Positions 7,235 to 15,207 are shown, counted from the stretch's first letter. The stretch: 25,420 nt of DNA from JARIHD01 sp964610985 (GCA_964610985.1 CAZSZJ010000018.1:1-25420), one strand, 5' to 3'. The notes: a model not told the origin generated them from the letters alone. Translations and numbers: made by a program.

Positions 7235-8179
7235 ATGGACAAACGCTGCGATATCGTTTTGGAAGGCGGCGGCGTCAGAGGCATTGGCCTCGTAGGCGCG
7301 CTCAGCGAATTGAACGCCGCTGGGCACCTGCCATGTCGCGTCGCTGGCACGAGCGCTGGCGCAATTGTGGGCGCACTCCTTGCATCAGGCATGCCCGTCG
7401 CGGAGCTAACGCGGCTCATGCGGTCAGTTGACTACACCAAATTTCGTGACAACACTTTTTTGAGTAAGTTCAGCATACCGGGCAGAGTCGCCTCGATTTT
7501 GTTTGAAAAAGGAATCTACAAGGGTAGTTATGTGTACCAATGGTTGTTTGCCGAACTCGACAAACTGGGCATACGCACTTTTGGCGACCTTAAATTGACC
7601 GAATCGTGGGCCGAAGCATTACCTCCCGAGCAACAGTACAAGCTGGTGGTTATTGTTTCGGACGTCAGCAGTGGGCGCATGGTTCGCTTGCCCTGGGACT
7701 ACGCCGAATATGGCTTGAATCCCGACGACATGCTGGTGGCCGATGCGGTGCGGGCATCGATGTCGATCCCTTATTTTTATCGGCCGGCCAATCTGCGAGG
7801 TCGTTTTTTGGTCGATGGCGGACTACTATCCAACTTCCCCATCGATATTTTTGACTCGACCAACGACTGGCCAACGTTTGGCATTAAGCTATCCGCCAAG
7901 GCTGACGCCTTTACCAAAATGAACCCGGTAACCAACCCAGTCGATTATGGCCTGGCTATCCTTGGCACAGCCATGAGCGCACATGACAAAATGCACCTCG
8001 AAGATCCCTGCGCCCAGATGCGTACGATGTTTGTAGACACCTTCGATATCAAGGCAACGCACTTCGACATTTCGACCAAAGAGCAAGAAGCTTTGTTTAT
8101 AAGCGGGCAGCAGACTGCGCGCAAGTTTTTAAAAACGTGGGGCTTTGAAGACTATAAAAAGGTCTGTTCGGCACGCTAA
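7235..8179 (+). CDS. Patatin-like phospholipase
   Basis: The 314-residue protein has the full signature of bacterial patatin-like lipid acyl hydrolases: oxyanion-hole motif GGGVRG (11-16) directly after a hydrophobic strand, nucleophile elbow GTSAG with Ser40, and the dyad aspartate Asp194 in DGG. There is no signal peptide or membrane helix, so it is probably cytoplasmic unless exported by another route. Family members cleave acyl chains from phospholipids; the actual substrate is unknown. The ATG at 7235 follows TACAAT by 7 nt without a ribosome binding site, suggesting a leaderless mRNA. It is divergent from hisS. As CPR bacteria usually lack fatty acid synthesis, a lipase could help recycle host- or neighbour-derived lipids (inference). 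Confidence 0.93.
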   Translation: MDKRCDIVLEGGGVRGIGLVGALSELNAAGHLPCRVAGTSAGAIVGALLASGMPVAELTRLMRSVDYTKFRDNTFLSKFSIPGRVASILFEKGIYKGSYVYQWLFAELDKLGIRTFGDLKLTESWAEALPPEQQYKLVVIVSDVSSGRMVRLPWDYAEYGLNPDDMLVADAVRASMSIPYFYRPANLRGRFLVDGGLLSNFPIDIFDSTNDWPTFGIKLSAKADAFTKMNPVTNPVDYGLAILGTAMSAHDKMHLEDPCAQMRTMFVDTFDIKATHFDISTKEQEALFISGQQTARKFLKTWGFEDYKKVCSAR

Positions 8180-8190
8180 CCCCCTATTGT

Positions 8191-8259
8191 CGCCTATAAG
8201 TAATTTTACATTTCGTAGGTGATAAATACGCTCGTGGTCCTGCGGGCGATCACCTATAA
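8191..8259. repeat. Direct repeat pair with a shared complementary middle element
   Basis: CGCCTATAA (8191-8199) recurs as CACCTATAA (8251-8259) exactly 60 nt later, and TAGGTGAT (8216-8223) between them can pair with either copy; with the second copy it makes a perfect 8-bp arm (8249-8256). The second copy contains the -10 TATAAT of the next gene. Confidence 0.6.
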
Positions 8260-8260
8260 T
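8255..8260 (+). promoter_or_regulatory. -10 element of the 107-residue protein gene
   Basis: A perfect TATAAT ends 8 nt before the ATG at 8269, without a Shine-Dalgarno sequence. It overlaps one arm of an inverted repeat that could be an operator. Confidence 0.55.
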
Positions 8261-8268
8261 TGCTGATA

Positions 8269-8592
8269 ATGAGCTTTGAAAGGTTTCGCGACTATACAGA
8301 AAATTTTATTACCGTCACGGCACTGGGCGCTGGAGTCTTAACCGGCATAACAGCAGTCAATCCGGATTGTGGAGCGGAGCTGCGCACACTCGTTCATCGA
8401 GCCATAGATGCGGATTTTAATACTAGCTTTGAGGCGCTTGGCGAGGCCCGCCAGGCCGACTACCTGGGAGAGATACGTAATGATCTTGCTGAGGACAAGA
8501 ATATATTTGGCGGACTGGCAACAATAAGTCTCCTCGCTTTTACCGACGGTGTGCGAAAAGCCAAAAGACGGCGCGAAAGCCGCAATGCATAA
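8269..8592 (+). CDS. Hypothetical 107-residue protein
   Basis: I do not recognise this family. The product has two moderately hydrophobic Ala/Gly/Leu segments, at about residues 14-29 (VTALGAGVLTGITAV) and 79-91 (FGGLATISLLAFT), separated by a charged helical region, and a basic Arg/Lys-rich C-terminus. It could be a small membrane-associated protein with positive-inside ends, but the segments are too weak to be sure. I place the start at the ATG at 8269 because TATAAT ends 8 nt before it; a TTG three codons earlier would lie upstream of the likely transcription start. A hairpin directly after the stop codon can serve as terminator. The intact frame between a good -10 and a terminator supports a real gene. 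Confidence 0.6.
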   Translation: MSFERFRDYTENFITVTALGAGVLTGITAVNPDCGAELRTLVHRAIDADFNTSFEALGEARQADYLGEIRNDLAEDKNIFGGLATISLLAFTDGVRKAKRRRESRNA

Positions 8593-8595
8593 AAT

Positions 8596-8622
8596 AAAGA
8601 GTGCCCATGACGGACGCTCTTT
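8596..8622. terminator. Bidirectional terminator between the small gene and tRNA-Leu
   Basis: An imperfect 11-bp stem (AAAGAGTGCCC with GGACGCTCTTT, one mismatch and one G-U pair) closes a 5-nt loop. On the minus strand ATTTTAT follows, suiting the end of the tRNA transcript; on the plus strand TTGGGATTTT follows, and the upstream ORF stops 3 nt before the stem. Confidence 0.7.
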
Positions 8623-8636
8623 GGGATTTTCCAAAC

Positions 8637-8721
8637 TGGTGGGGATGAAAGGACTTGAACCTTCACGCCTTGCGGCACATGCTCCTAAGGCATGCGTGTC
8701 TACCAATTCCACCACATCCCC
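8637..8721 (-). tRNA. tRNA-Leu (anticodon UAG)
   Basis: The minus strand folds into a class II tRNA. Acceptor arms GGGGATG and CATCCCC make 7 bp, with discriminator A and an encoded CCA (8637-8639). The anticodon stem CATGC/GCATG encloses the loop CTTAGGA, giving anticodon TAG (8685-8687), which reads CUA and, depending on modification, other CUN leucine codons. A long variable arm (GCCGCAAGGC) is typical of tRNA-Leu. The T arm GAAGG-TTCAAGT-CCTTT is closed by one G-U pair, and the D region contains the usual GGTAGA. A TATAAT lies 16 nt upstream of the 5' end and a terminator follows 14 nt past CCA, so it looks like a single-tRNA transcript. Confidence 0.95.
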
Positions 8722-8737
8722 GTGGCTGGCAGGGGTT

Positions 8738-8743
8738 ATTATA
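8738..8743 (-). promoter_or_regulatory. -10 element of tRNA-Leu
   Basis: The minus strand has a perfect TATAAT ending 16 nt before the mature 5' end, leaving a short leader for RNase P to remove. The -35 region is weak. Confidence 0.55.
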
Positions 8744-8767
8744 ACGCATTTGTTGATAATTCGCACG

Positions 8768-8773
8768 TTGACT
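8768..8773 (+). promoter_or_regulatory. Candidate -35 for the membrane-protein gene
   Basis: TTGACT is followed after 16-19 nt by weak -10 candidates (TAATAG or TAGTAA). The stretch from here to the ATG is AT-rich and ends with AAAGGA before the start. The -10 cannot be fixed. Confidence 0.35.
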
Positions 8774-8827
8774 TTATGACTAAACTCAATAATAGTAAAT
8801 CTCAAGTAAATATAAAGGAACAAGTAC

Positions 8828-9610
8828 ATGGCTAACGAAATAGAACAGCCCGTCGATAATGATCAGAAGCCGGCGCTCACGCCCGCTCCCGCCGTCAAGG
8901 ACGTCTCCATGCCCGGCGCATTCGAACTATTTAAACCCAGCATGGAGATCATCAAACGCAATTTGACTGCTTTTTTGATCTTGCTTGGTTTGCCTACGCT
9001 GCTTATTTTGATCGGCAACGGCCCGGGCATGATGGGCGGCGGTAACCTTGCTGCACAATCCGATCCAGCCCAAGGGATGAATCCGATATTTAGCATAATC
9101 AGTTTAGTCGGTGGTATTTTTTGTCTGCTAGCCACACCAGGTGTTATTTTGCTGCAGCTAAAGGGCGCGCGAAAAGAACACATTGAAATGGGCGAAGCCT
9201 TCAATAAAGGCCTGCGTTATTTTTGGAAAATGGTCGGTCTGGTCATTTGTTTGATGTTTATCTTTACCGTTTCACTCCTCCTACTGATCGTGCCTTTCTT
9301 CTTCATGTTGCGCCGATACCTTCTAGCACCTTATTACCTGGTTGACCGTGACCTAGGAGTATTTGAGGCCCTGAAGGTAAGCGCCCAGGAATCTCAAGGC
9401 AAATGGGGAGGTATTTATGGTGTTGTCGGGGTTACCGTACTTCTAAGTTTGGTTGGTATCATTCCCCTTGTCGGCTGGATTGCCTCAGCCGTCCTGACCT
9501 TTTTGTACGGCAATGCGGTCGCTCTGCGCTATCTGCACTTTAAAGCCGAAAGAGAAGGCAAAACGCCAATTACCCCTATTGAGATCGAACTAAACGCAGC
9601 CGCTGTCTAG
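8828..9610 (+). CDS. Multi-TM membrane protein of unknown function
   Basis: The 260-residue protein has a hydrophilic N-terminus (1-40) rich in Pro and Ala and about five hydrophobic segments (roughly 46-63, 87-111, 134-160, 194-213, 215-236). The sequence around 168-192 (PYYLVDRDLGVFEALKVSA) resembles the cytoplasmic motif of polytopic membrane families related to the glycerophosphodiesterase membrane domain; this similarity is from memory, not a search. No enzyme residues are evident. AAAGGA before the ATG is a good ribosome binding site. The gene converges with rsmD, leaving only 2 bp between the two stop codons. Confidence 0.8.
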   Translation: MANEIEQPVDNDQKPALTPAPAVKDVSMPGAFELFKPSMEIIKRNLTAFLILLGLPTLLILIGNGPGMMGGGNLAAQSDPAQGMNPIFSIISLVGGIFCLLATPGVILLQLKGARKEHIEMGEAFNKGLRYFWKMVGLVICLMFIFTVSLLLLIVPFFFMLRRYLLAPYYLVDRDLGVFEALKVSAQESQGKWGGIYGVVGVTVLLSLVGIIPLVGWIASAVLTFLYGNAVALRYLHFKAEREGKTPITPIEIELNAAAV

Positions 9611-9612
9611 TT

Positions 9613-10152
9613 CTACCGTTGATAGAATGCCAGTTGCGCATCGCCATACGAGCGGTGCGCAACTTTTTTAAAGCCTGGAATTTCGGGTAGTTCTGTGTGG
9701 CCGGGCCAGGACAGGACAAGCGTGCCGTCTTTTGCTACACATGTCGACAGTCGCGTAATAAGGTTTTCTTGCAGATCGTCGTAGGGCGGGTCGCAGAGCA
9801 CGATATCAAATACTGTCGCACCCTCGTCGCCCTGCCGCGTTTGCAGCCAGCCGACCCCCGAAGCCTTTATGAGCGTAACCTCGCGCCGCAGATTCAAGTC
9901 TTTGATGTTTTCGGCAATAACGGTCTGGGCTGCGCGGTCGTTGTCTAGGGCTGTAGCCTGCACTGCACCGCGGCTGATAGCTTCAAAGCTGAGTGCACCG
10001 GAGCCAGCAAAGGCGTCGAGTATCGTTAAGCCCTCGACGTCACCAAGTATATTAAAAAGCGCACCCCTGATCTTGTCGCTCATAGGATGCGTCTTAAAGC
10101 TATTCGGCGAGCTGAAGGTTCGGCCGCCTAGGCGTCCGGCAATGATTCTCAT
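9613..10152 (-). CDS. rsmD: 16S rRNA (guanine-N2)-methyltransferase RsmD
   Basis: RsmD methylates N2 of a guanine (G966 in E. coli numbering) of 16S rRNA using S-adenosylmethionine. From the chosen start the protein has 179 residues, normal for the family: it opens with MRIIAGRLGGR as RsmD proteins do, has the SAM-binding loop LDAFAGSGALSFEAISRGA (45-63) and the catalytic DPPY (121-124) of N-methyltransferases. The frame extends 15 codons further upstream, but the ATG at 10152 overlaps the stop of the preceding gene as ATGA, which indicates translational coupling and fixes the start. It is the last gene of the cluster with recG and the phospholipase-like gene. Confidence 0.94.
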   Translation of the reverse strand: MRIIAGRLGGRTFSSPNSFKTHPMSDKIRGALFNILGDVEGLTILDAFAGSGALSFEAISRGAVQATALDNDRAAQTVIAENIKDLNLRREVTLIKASGVGWLQTRQGDEGATVFDIVLCDPPYDDLQENLITRLSTCVAKDGTLVLSWPGHTELPEIPGFKKVAHRSYGDAQLAFYQR

Positions 10153-10982
10153 TCTACAGACTCTGTCAGCTTGGCCTCGCTGGCAGCACCATACCAAGCG
10201 AGCGCCACTACCTTTACGATAGCAGGCACCAGGTGTTTGCGTACCTGGCGGGCGAGGTACGGCGTCCAGCCGGATTCATAGTAGCGATGGAACATGTCGA
10301 GGCCGCCGACTTCGCGGGCAGTACGACGAAAAACTTCTGCTAAACCCAGTTCTTTTAGGTCTTGCAAATCGTGGTCGGTAATTTTCACCTGTCGCACCGA
10401 AAACGAAACCAGGAGTGCGGCGACGCCAAACTCAAAAAAGCCATGAGTAGCCAGCAGGCCGCGCGGACCCCACATCTTCCAGTTGTTATGAACTTGCTGG
10501 CGGCGCGTTTCGCCAGGCAATACCAGTTTATCTTTGATACTGGTGCGTGTTTCGATGCCGGCACCGCCCCGGAGTTCCGTTAGCTTTTCTTCGTATGGAA
10601 AATGATGCGCGGGCGTAAGGCCGTCTACGATGGCGTGTGCCAGCCAAGCGGCTTCGAAAGCGGCGCGTACCTCATCTTTGATCTTAAGCGCAGCGGCAAG
10701 CAGGCGGTAATGACTCTCGATCTGCTCGATCAAAGCCGTGTCTGTTTCGTCGAATGGCGAATAGTAATGCCAAGGCTCGTCTTTGGCCGGACTTTTACGT
10801 TTGATAGCATCGGGGCCATTGACACCCTCGAAGTGCAGAATTTCCTTGATTTGCGGAAACGACGCATCGCCGGCGTCGTCCGCCAGAAGCGTACGCAAAC
10901 TAGTACGCGCTAAGCGGTCAAGCTTTTGGTGCGCGCCAACCAGACGGCCGGACAATGGGGTGAGAGTTGTTCCTGAATACAT
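10149..10982 (-). CDS. Zinc-dependent phospholipase C / S1-P1 nuclease-fold-like protein
   Basis: The 277-residue helical protein has features recalling the zinc-dependent phospholipase C / S1-P1 nuclease fold: PWHYYSPFD (70-78), where such enzymes have a metal-binding Trp/His region, and AWLAHAIVDGLTPAHHF (112-128), which matches the spacing of the family's central H-x3-D...H metal site (His116, Asp120, His126/127). There is no signal peptide although most known family members are secreted, so either the protein acts in the cytoplasm or the fold is used for another purpose. Its ATG overlaps the recG stop (TAATG) and its stop overlaps the rsmD ATG (ATGA), so the three genes are translationally coupled. 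Function is uncertain; the fold assignment is by motif only. Confidence 0.6.
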   Translation of the reverse strand: MYSGTTLTPLSGRLVGAHQKLDRLARTSLRTLLADDAGDASFPQIKEILHFEGVNGPDAIKRKSPAKDEPWHYYSPFDETDTALIEQIESHYRLLAAALKIKDEVRAAFEAAWLAHAIVDGLTPAHHFPYEEKLTELRGGAGIETRTSIKDKLVLPGETRRQQVHNNWKMWGPRGLLATHGFFEFGVAALLVSFSVRQVKITDHDLQDLKELGLAEVFRRTAREVGGLDMFHRYYESGWTPYLARQVRKHLVPAIVKVVALAWYGAASEAKLTESVE

Positions 10983-13018
10983 TAATTTAAGTTGGTTACG
11001 GCTCGCAGGCGCGTAACTTGCTCGTACAATCCAGGGTATTGTACCAAATCTTCGCCCTTCTCGATATAAGTTATTGCTGCATTTCGAGCGCTGGCGATAA
11101 GTTTGAGATCTGTTAACTTGGCTACGCGCAGATCTAACTGGCCATGTTGCATAGTGCCATAGATTGCGCCGGGGCCGCGAAGCTCAAGGTCGAGTTCGGC
11201 TAGCTTAAAGCCATCATTCATGCGCTGCAAGGCCTGCAGTCGCTGCGGCGGAGCCGACGAATCGCTCATCATCAGATAACAATATCCTTTGTGACCACCG
11301 CGACCTACCCTTCCGCGTAGCTGATGAATTTGAGCTAGACCAAACCGGTCAGCAGCCTCAATCAGCATAATACTGGCATTTGGTATATCTACGCCGACTT
11401 CGATGACGGTAGTCGAGACCAAGATATCCAGCTGGTGCCGCGCAAACTGTTGCATAATATCCTGCTTTTCGGCCGGCTTCATTTTGCCGTGCAAAAGACC
11501 TACGCGGCGGTGCTTGAAATCGCGCTTTGCCATCTGCTCATATACTTTTTCGGCGGAGTTGGCAGTCGACCGCTCGGATTCGGTAATGAGCGGGCAGACC
11601 ACAAACATTTGTCGGCCGGTGGCCAGTTCTTTTTCGATCTTTGCATAGAGCTGAGCGCGTGAATTGGGCGAACAGATTTCGGTTTCGGTAAGCTGACGGC
11701 CAGCCGGTTTGGTGTCCAGTATCGAAACATCGAGTTCGCCGTACAAAGTAAGCGCCAGACTGCGTGGAATAGGCGTCGCCGTTAGGCTGAGCAAGTGCGG
11801 CATGTGTCCAGCTTTGGCCATAAGTTTTTTTCGCTGCTCAACGCCAAAACGATGCTGCTCGTCAATTACGACGAGGCCGAGCGTCTGCATATCCACCTTT
11901 TCCTGAATCAATGCATGGGTGCCGATGATGAACCGCGCGTGGCCTTCGGCAATGTGTTGGTAGGCCGTGTTTTTTTGGGCAGTCGTCATGCCACCTACTA
12001 GGAGTGCGACGCTCTCATGCATACCGAGCGGTTCAAGCAAGGCGTACACCGTTTCGGCATGCTGTCTGGCGAGCAGTTCGGTCGGCGCCATAAATGCCAC
12101 CTGGTAGCCCTCTGCCACCGCCATGAGGGCGGCCATGGTGGCAACCACCGTTTTTCCAGAGCCAACGTCACCTTCGACCAGCCGATTCATGGGCTGTGTT
12201 TTTTGCATGTCGCCGTAGATTTGCCAGACAACTTTGCGCTGAGCATCGGTTAAGGTAAAGGGCAGATGGCTCACAAATTGTTTGGCTAGCTTTTCATCGA
12301 ATGGAATAGTCAGCGACTTGTCTTTAAGTAGTTCGTACTTGTTGAGCAGGCTGGCGAGACTGAGACGGAATACTTCTTCGAATCCGAGGCGCTTTTGCGC
12401 TTTTTCGAGTTCCTCGGCGTTCGCTGGAAAGTGCATGGCTTCGACTGCTACAGTATACGGTAAGAGTTTTTGGTCCTTTACCAGCCATGCGGGCAACGTT
12501 TCGGGCATACTGCGGATGAGAGGTAATGTTTCGTGCACCAATTTGCGGATTCGCGCGCTATTGAGGCCTTTTGTTTCGCGGTAAATGGGCACGATCCGAG
12601 CGGTATTAACTGGAAAATCACTAACGAGTTCCATATTTGGGTTCATAATGGCAAAACGCTGATGACTGAGTTCGTATTGGCCAGAAATAAAATAGGGCTG
12701 GCCGGATTTGATAGCAGCTTCGCGGTACGGCTGGTTAAACCAAATGAGGCGAACGCTGTTCGTGTCGTCGCTGGCCACCGCTTCGGTGATATGCATGCCG
12801 CGGCGCACATATCGACCTTTTACTTGCTTAATGACCGCACGAATAGTAACCGGCCCAGGATGTAGCTTACCGATCTCTGTTACAGCCGAATAATCATTAT
12901 AACGGCGGGGAAAATTTTCTAGCAGATCGCCAATGGTATGGATGCCGAGAATAGCCATTTTTTTGGCCACTTCTTCGCCTACTCCCTTGACGGCAGTTAT
13001 CGGATCTCCTAATTTCAT
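10982..13018 (-). CDS. recG: ATP-dependent DNA helicase RecG
   Basis: RecG remodels stalled replication forks and Holliday junctions. The 678-residue product has the expected order: a short N-terminal region with a helix-hairpin-helix-like KGVGEEVAKK (11-20), an OB-fold wedge domain (about 55-145), then superfamily 2 helicase motifs, namely Walker A GDVGSGKT (283-290), DEQH box (386-389), SLTATPIPRSLA, and the C-terminal AADRFGLAQIHQLRGRVGRG with the RecG-specific hairpin. Length is close to E. coli RecG (693). The ATG at 13018 is preceded by TATACT with a 6-nt gap and by no Shine-Dalgarno sequence, so the message is probably leaderless. It heads a coupled three-gene cluster with the phospholipase-like gene and rsmD. 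Confidence 0.97.
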   Translation of the reverse strand: MKLGDPITAVKGVGEEVAKKMAILGIHTIGDLLENFPRRYNDYSAVTEIGKLHPGPVTIRAVIKQVKGRYVRRGMHITEAVASDDTNSVRLIWFNQPYREAAIKSGQPYFISGQYELSHQRFAIMNPNMELVSDFPVNTARIVPIYRETKGLNSARIRKLVHETLPLIRSMPETLPAWLVKDQKLLPYTVAVEAMHFPANAEELEKAQKRLGFEEVFRLSLASLLNKYELLKDKSLTIPFDEKLAKQFVSHLPFTLTDAQRKVVWQIYGDMQKTQPMNRLVEGDVGSGKTVVATMAALMAVAEGYQVAFMAPTELLARQHAETVYALLEPLGMHESVALLVGGMTTAQKNTAYQHIAEGHARFIIGTHALIQEKVDMQTLGLVVIDEQHRFGVEQRKKLMAKAGHMPHLLSLTATPIPRSLALTLYGELDVSILDTKPAGRQLTETEICSPNSRAQLYAKIEKELATGRQMFVVCPLITESERSTANSAEKVYEQMAKRDFKHRRVGLLHGKMKPAEKQDIMQQFARHQLDILVSTTVIEVGVDIPNASIMLIEAADRFGLAQIHQLRGRVGRGGHKGYCYLMMSDSSAPPQRLQALQRMNDGFKLAELDLELRGPGAIYGTMQHGQLDLRVAKLTDLKLIASARNAAITYIEKGEDLVQYPGLYEQVTRLRAVTNLN

Positions 13019-13024
13019 ACCACT

Positions 13025-13030
13025 AGTATA
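13025..13030 (-). promoter_or_regulatory. -10 element of recG, leaderless type
   Basis: The minus strand has TATACT ending 6 nt before the recG ATG, the shortest gap of this class in the window. No ribosome binding site is present and the -35 is weak. Confidence 0.55.
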
Positions 13031-13074
13031 CCCTGGCAGGCCAGAGATTCACATTGGCTTGTCGCTTGAGCCGG

Positions 13075-13860
13075 CTAGCCCTTTTTGACCAAAAAGAAGA
13101 CGCTTGGGCCAAAGTAACTATTGGCAAGTGTGGGCTGCAAAACCCCTTCAATGGCCAGCATCACGCGACGTGGAACGACTTTTTTGAGGGCCGGGCTGCG
13201 CAGGTTAGAAACCGACAGGATGCGCTCAACCTTCAGGCCGGCATGCGCCAGCTGTTTGATCACCGTGTCTGGATTGTGGTTTACGAATGGGATTTCGCCA
13301 TCTTTTTTATTCTTTTCGGACCGAATGTCGACGGGGTGTGTGGGTAGTTTTTTGCCTTTCAGCATGTGCTTGAGGCGGTTGCGGGCGTGTGAATAATTGG
13401 CGACTTCTATAATGGCATAGCCGTCGTCCGCCAGAACGCGCGCAAATTCGGCGAACTCGCTGCTTGGGTCTGGAAGGTGGTGCAGCACGCGAATGACGGT
13501 CATCAGGTCAATGCTGCCATCTTTGAACTTGAGGTCAGCGGCCTGCAACAACTGCCGGTCAACTTCTGGGTGGTCTTTTAGAAAGTCTTTGGCAATGTCG
13601 AGCTGTTGCTGACTGGGCTCGGCCAGAGTCACTTTGTCGGCATATTCTTCGAGTAAGACGCACAGCCGCCCGTAGCCACCACCTACATCTACGGCGTGAC
13701 GGAATTTTTTACCGGCGAGGAGGCGCTTGATGGCCATCTCTTCGGCGGCGTGTTCGTAGTCGCGGCCGTTCCAGTATTTTAAATAGTTGTGGGTTGGATC
13801 GTTGTATTGATCCGCTTTACGCGTGTTTTTAGCGTGTTTCGTGGTGGTTTCGTGTTTCAT
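13075..13860 (-). CDS. Class I SAM-dependent methyltransferase
   Basis: The 261-residue protein has a Rossmann-type methyltransferase core: motif I AVDVGGGYGR (56-65), an acidic strand end LAEPS (79-83) for ribose binding, and post-motif VIRVLHHLPDP (122-132), as in Methyltransf_11-type enzymes. The first 20 residues are highly charged and the C-terminal ~60 residues may form a substrate lid. The substrate cannot be inferred. The ATG follows TATACT by 7 nt with no Shine-Dalgarno sequence, suggesting a leaderless mRNA. It lies between tyrS and recG on the same strand, with separate promoters. Confidence 0.88.
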   Translation of the reverse strand: MKHETTTKHAKNTRKADQYNDPTHNYLKYWNGRDYEHAAEEMAIKRLLAGKKFRHAVDVGGGYGRLCVLLEEYADKVTLAEPSQQQLDIAKDFLKDHPEVDRQLLQAADLKFKDGSIDLMTVIRVLHHLPDPSSEFAEFARVLADDGYAIIEVANYSHARNRLKHMLKGKKLPTHPVDIRSEKNKKDGEIPFVNHNPDTVIKQLAHAGLKVERILSVSNLRSPALKKVVPRRVMLAIEGVLQPTLANSYFGPSVFFLVKKG

Positions 13861-13867
13861 CCGTTCC

Positions 13868-13873
13868 AGTATA
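13868..13873 (-). promoter_or_regulatory. -10 element of the methyltransferase gene, leaderless type
   Basis: GGTATACT on the minus strand (TATACT 13868-13873) ends 7 nt before the ATG. The same GGTATACT octamer precedes recG and tyrS. Confidence 0.5.
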
Positions 13874-13878
13874 CCATT

Positions 13879-15132
13879 CTAGACGCACTCGATGAGTGTG
13901 GAATCTTTATAAGCCTTCCCTTTGCGTAGGAGCAAGCGGCCATTTTGAAAGTCGCTTTCTTCGAGCTGCTCTTTGGTGATCTTTTGGTTGTTGATAGAAA
14001 TAGCATTTCCGGCGAGCAGGCGGCGGGCCTCGCTTTTTGAGGCAGCCAGACCTGTTCCGGCCAGAATGTCGGTCAGACTGTCACCGGGATTCGCCTGAGC
14101 ATAGGGAATTTCTTTGCGGACTTCTTTCAAGGCTTCCTCGGTCGCTTCTCCTACTGACGCTTTGCCCGTTAAGTAGGCGGTAACTTCTTCGGCTATACGC
14201 ATACTATTTGATCCGTGCACCAACGCGGTTACTTCTTGGGCCAGCCAAATCTGAGCAAGACGCAGCTTAGGATCAGCCTTATGACGCGTCATAATGTCTT
14301 CAATCTGCGCCTTGTCGAGTTCGGTATAGACTTTTAGGTAATCTTCGACGCCATCGTCGTCGGCGTTAATCCAGAACTGATAGAACTTCGAGGGAGAGGT
14401 CTTGCCTGCATCCAGCCATATCGCGCCTTCTTCGCTTTTGCCAAACTTTTTGCCGGTCGCTTTGTTAATAACCAGAGGCATGCTAAAGGCATGGACTTCT
14501 TTGCCCTCTTTTTTGCGAATCAAAGGAACGCCAGAGAGCATGTTTCCCCACTGATCAGAGCCGCCAATTTGCAACTCGACGCCTTTATTCTTGGATAAAT
14601 GCCAGTAGTCGTAGCCCTGGATCAAGCTGTAGCTGAATTCAGCATAGCTGATACCGCTGCCGCCTTCACCCATGCGAGCGGCGATATAATCGCGCTGCAC
14701 CAGTTCGGTCATACTATAGTGTTTGCCGATGTCGCGCAAAAAATCTAGATAACCGAGGCCCTGGAACCAGTCATAGTTGTCGACGAGCTCGAATTCCCGC
14801 TCTTCAAAGAGCTTGCTAACCTGTGCCTTTATGCCAGTAATGTTCGCCGCTATCTCTTCGCGGCTTTTGAGTTCACGTTCTTCATCCTTGCCGCCTGGAT
14901 CGCCAATAAGACTCGTTGCACCACCAACCAAAAGAACCGGCTTCCAGCCCGCTTTGGCCAGTCGCTTTGCAACCAAAAAAATTGCCAAATTACCAATAGT
15001 GAGACTGTCCGACGAACCACAGTCCGCGCCCAGATAAAATGTTCGTGGGGTATCCAACCATTTGACGTCGTCAAAAGTTTTGTCTTTTATAAGACCGCGC
15101 CACTCTAAATCTGCTGAAAGTGTCATATTCAT
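13879..15132 (-). CDS. tyrS: Tyrosyl-tRNA synthetase
   Basis: TyrRS is a class I enzyme that charges tRNA-Tyr. From the chosen start the protein has 417 residues: a Rossmann catalytic domain with the expected VGGATSLIGDP, NYDWF, FLRDIGKH, YSLIQGYDYW and LQIGGSDQWGN segments, a KFGKS loop equivalent to KMSKS, and an S4-like RNA-binding domain at the C-terminus (SKSEARRLLAGNAISIN). The HIGH signature is changed to TIGN (45-48). The frame extends 13 codons upstream, but that stretch contains the TATACT promoter element, so I start at the ATG at 15132 (MNMTLSADLEW); the next ATG at 15126, 7 nt after AGGGAG, is a possible alternative. It is divergent from the penicillin-binding protein gene. Confidence 0.96.
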   Translation of the reverse strand: MNMTLSADLEWRGLIKDKTFDDVKWLDTPRTFYLGADCGSSDSLTIGNLAIFLVAKRLAKAGWKPVLLVGGATSLIGDPGGKDEERELKSREEIAANITGIKAQVSKLFEEREFELVDNYDWFQGLGYLDFLRDIGKHYSMTELVQRDYIAARMGEGGSGISYAEFSYSLIQGYDYWHLSKNKGVELQIGGSDQWGNMLSGVPLIRKKEGKEVHAFSMPLVINKATGKKFGKSEEGAIWLDAGKTSPSKFYQFWINADDDGVEDYLKVYTELDKAQIEDIMTRHKADPKLRLAQIWLAQEVTALVHGSNSMRIAEEVTAYLTGKASVGEATEEALKEVRKEIPYAQANPGDSLTDILAGTGLAASKSEARRLLAGNAISINNQKITKEQLEESDFQNGRLLLRKGKAYKDSTLIECV

Positions 15133-15141
15133 ACTCCCTAG

Positions 15142-15147
15142 AGTATA
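15142..15147 (-). promoter_or_regulatory. -10 element of tyrS
   Basis: TATACT on the minus strand ends 9 nt before the ATG at 15132, giving a leader of at most a few bases. The -35 is weak. Confidence 0.5.
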
Positions 15148-15207
15148 CCGCAGACTAGAGAAATGCCGCATATCTCTTGTTTAATTTGGACCTTATTGGT
15201 TGGGGTT

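Noticed and set aside
8338..8829. 163-codon open frame on the minus strand
   Set aside because: It runs through tRNA-Leu, a terminator and the antisense of the 107-residue protein gene, so it is a chance frame.
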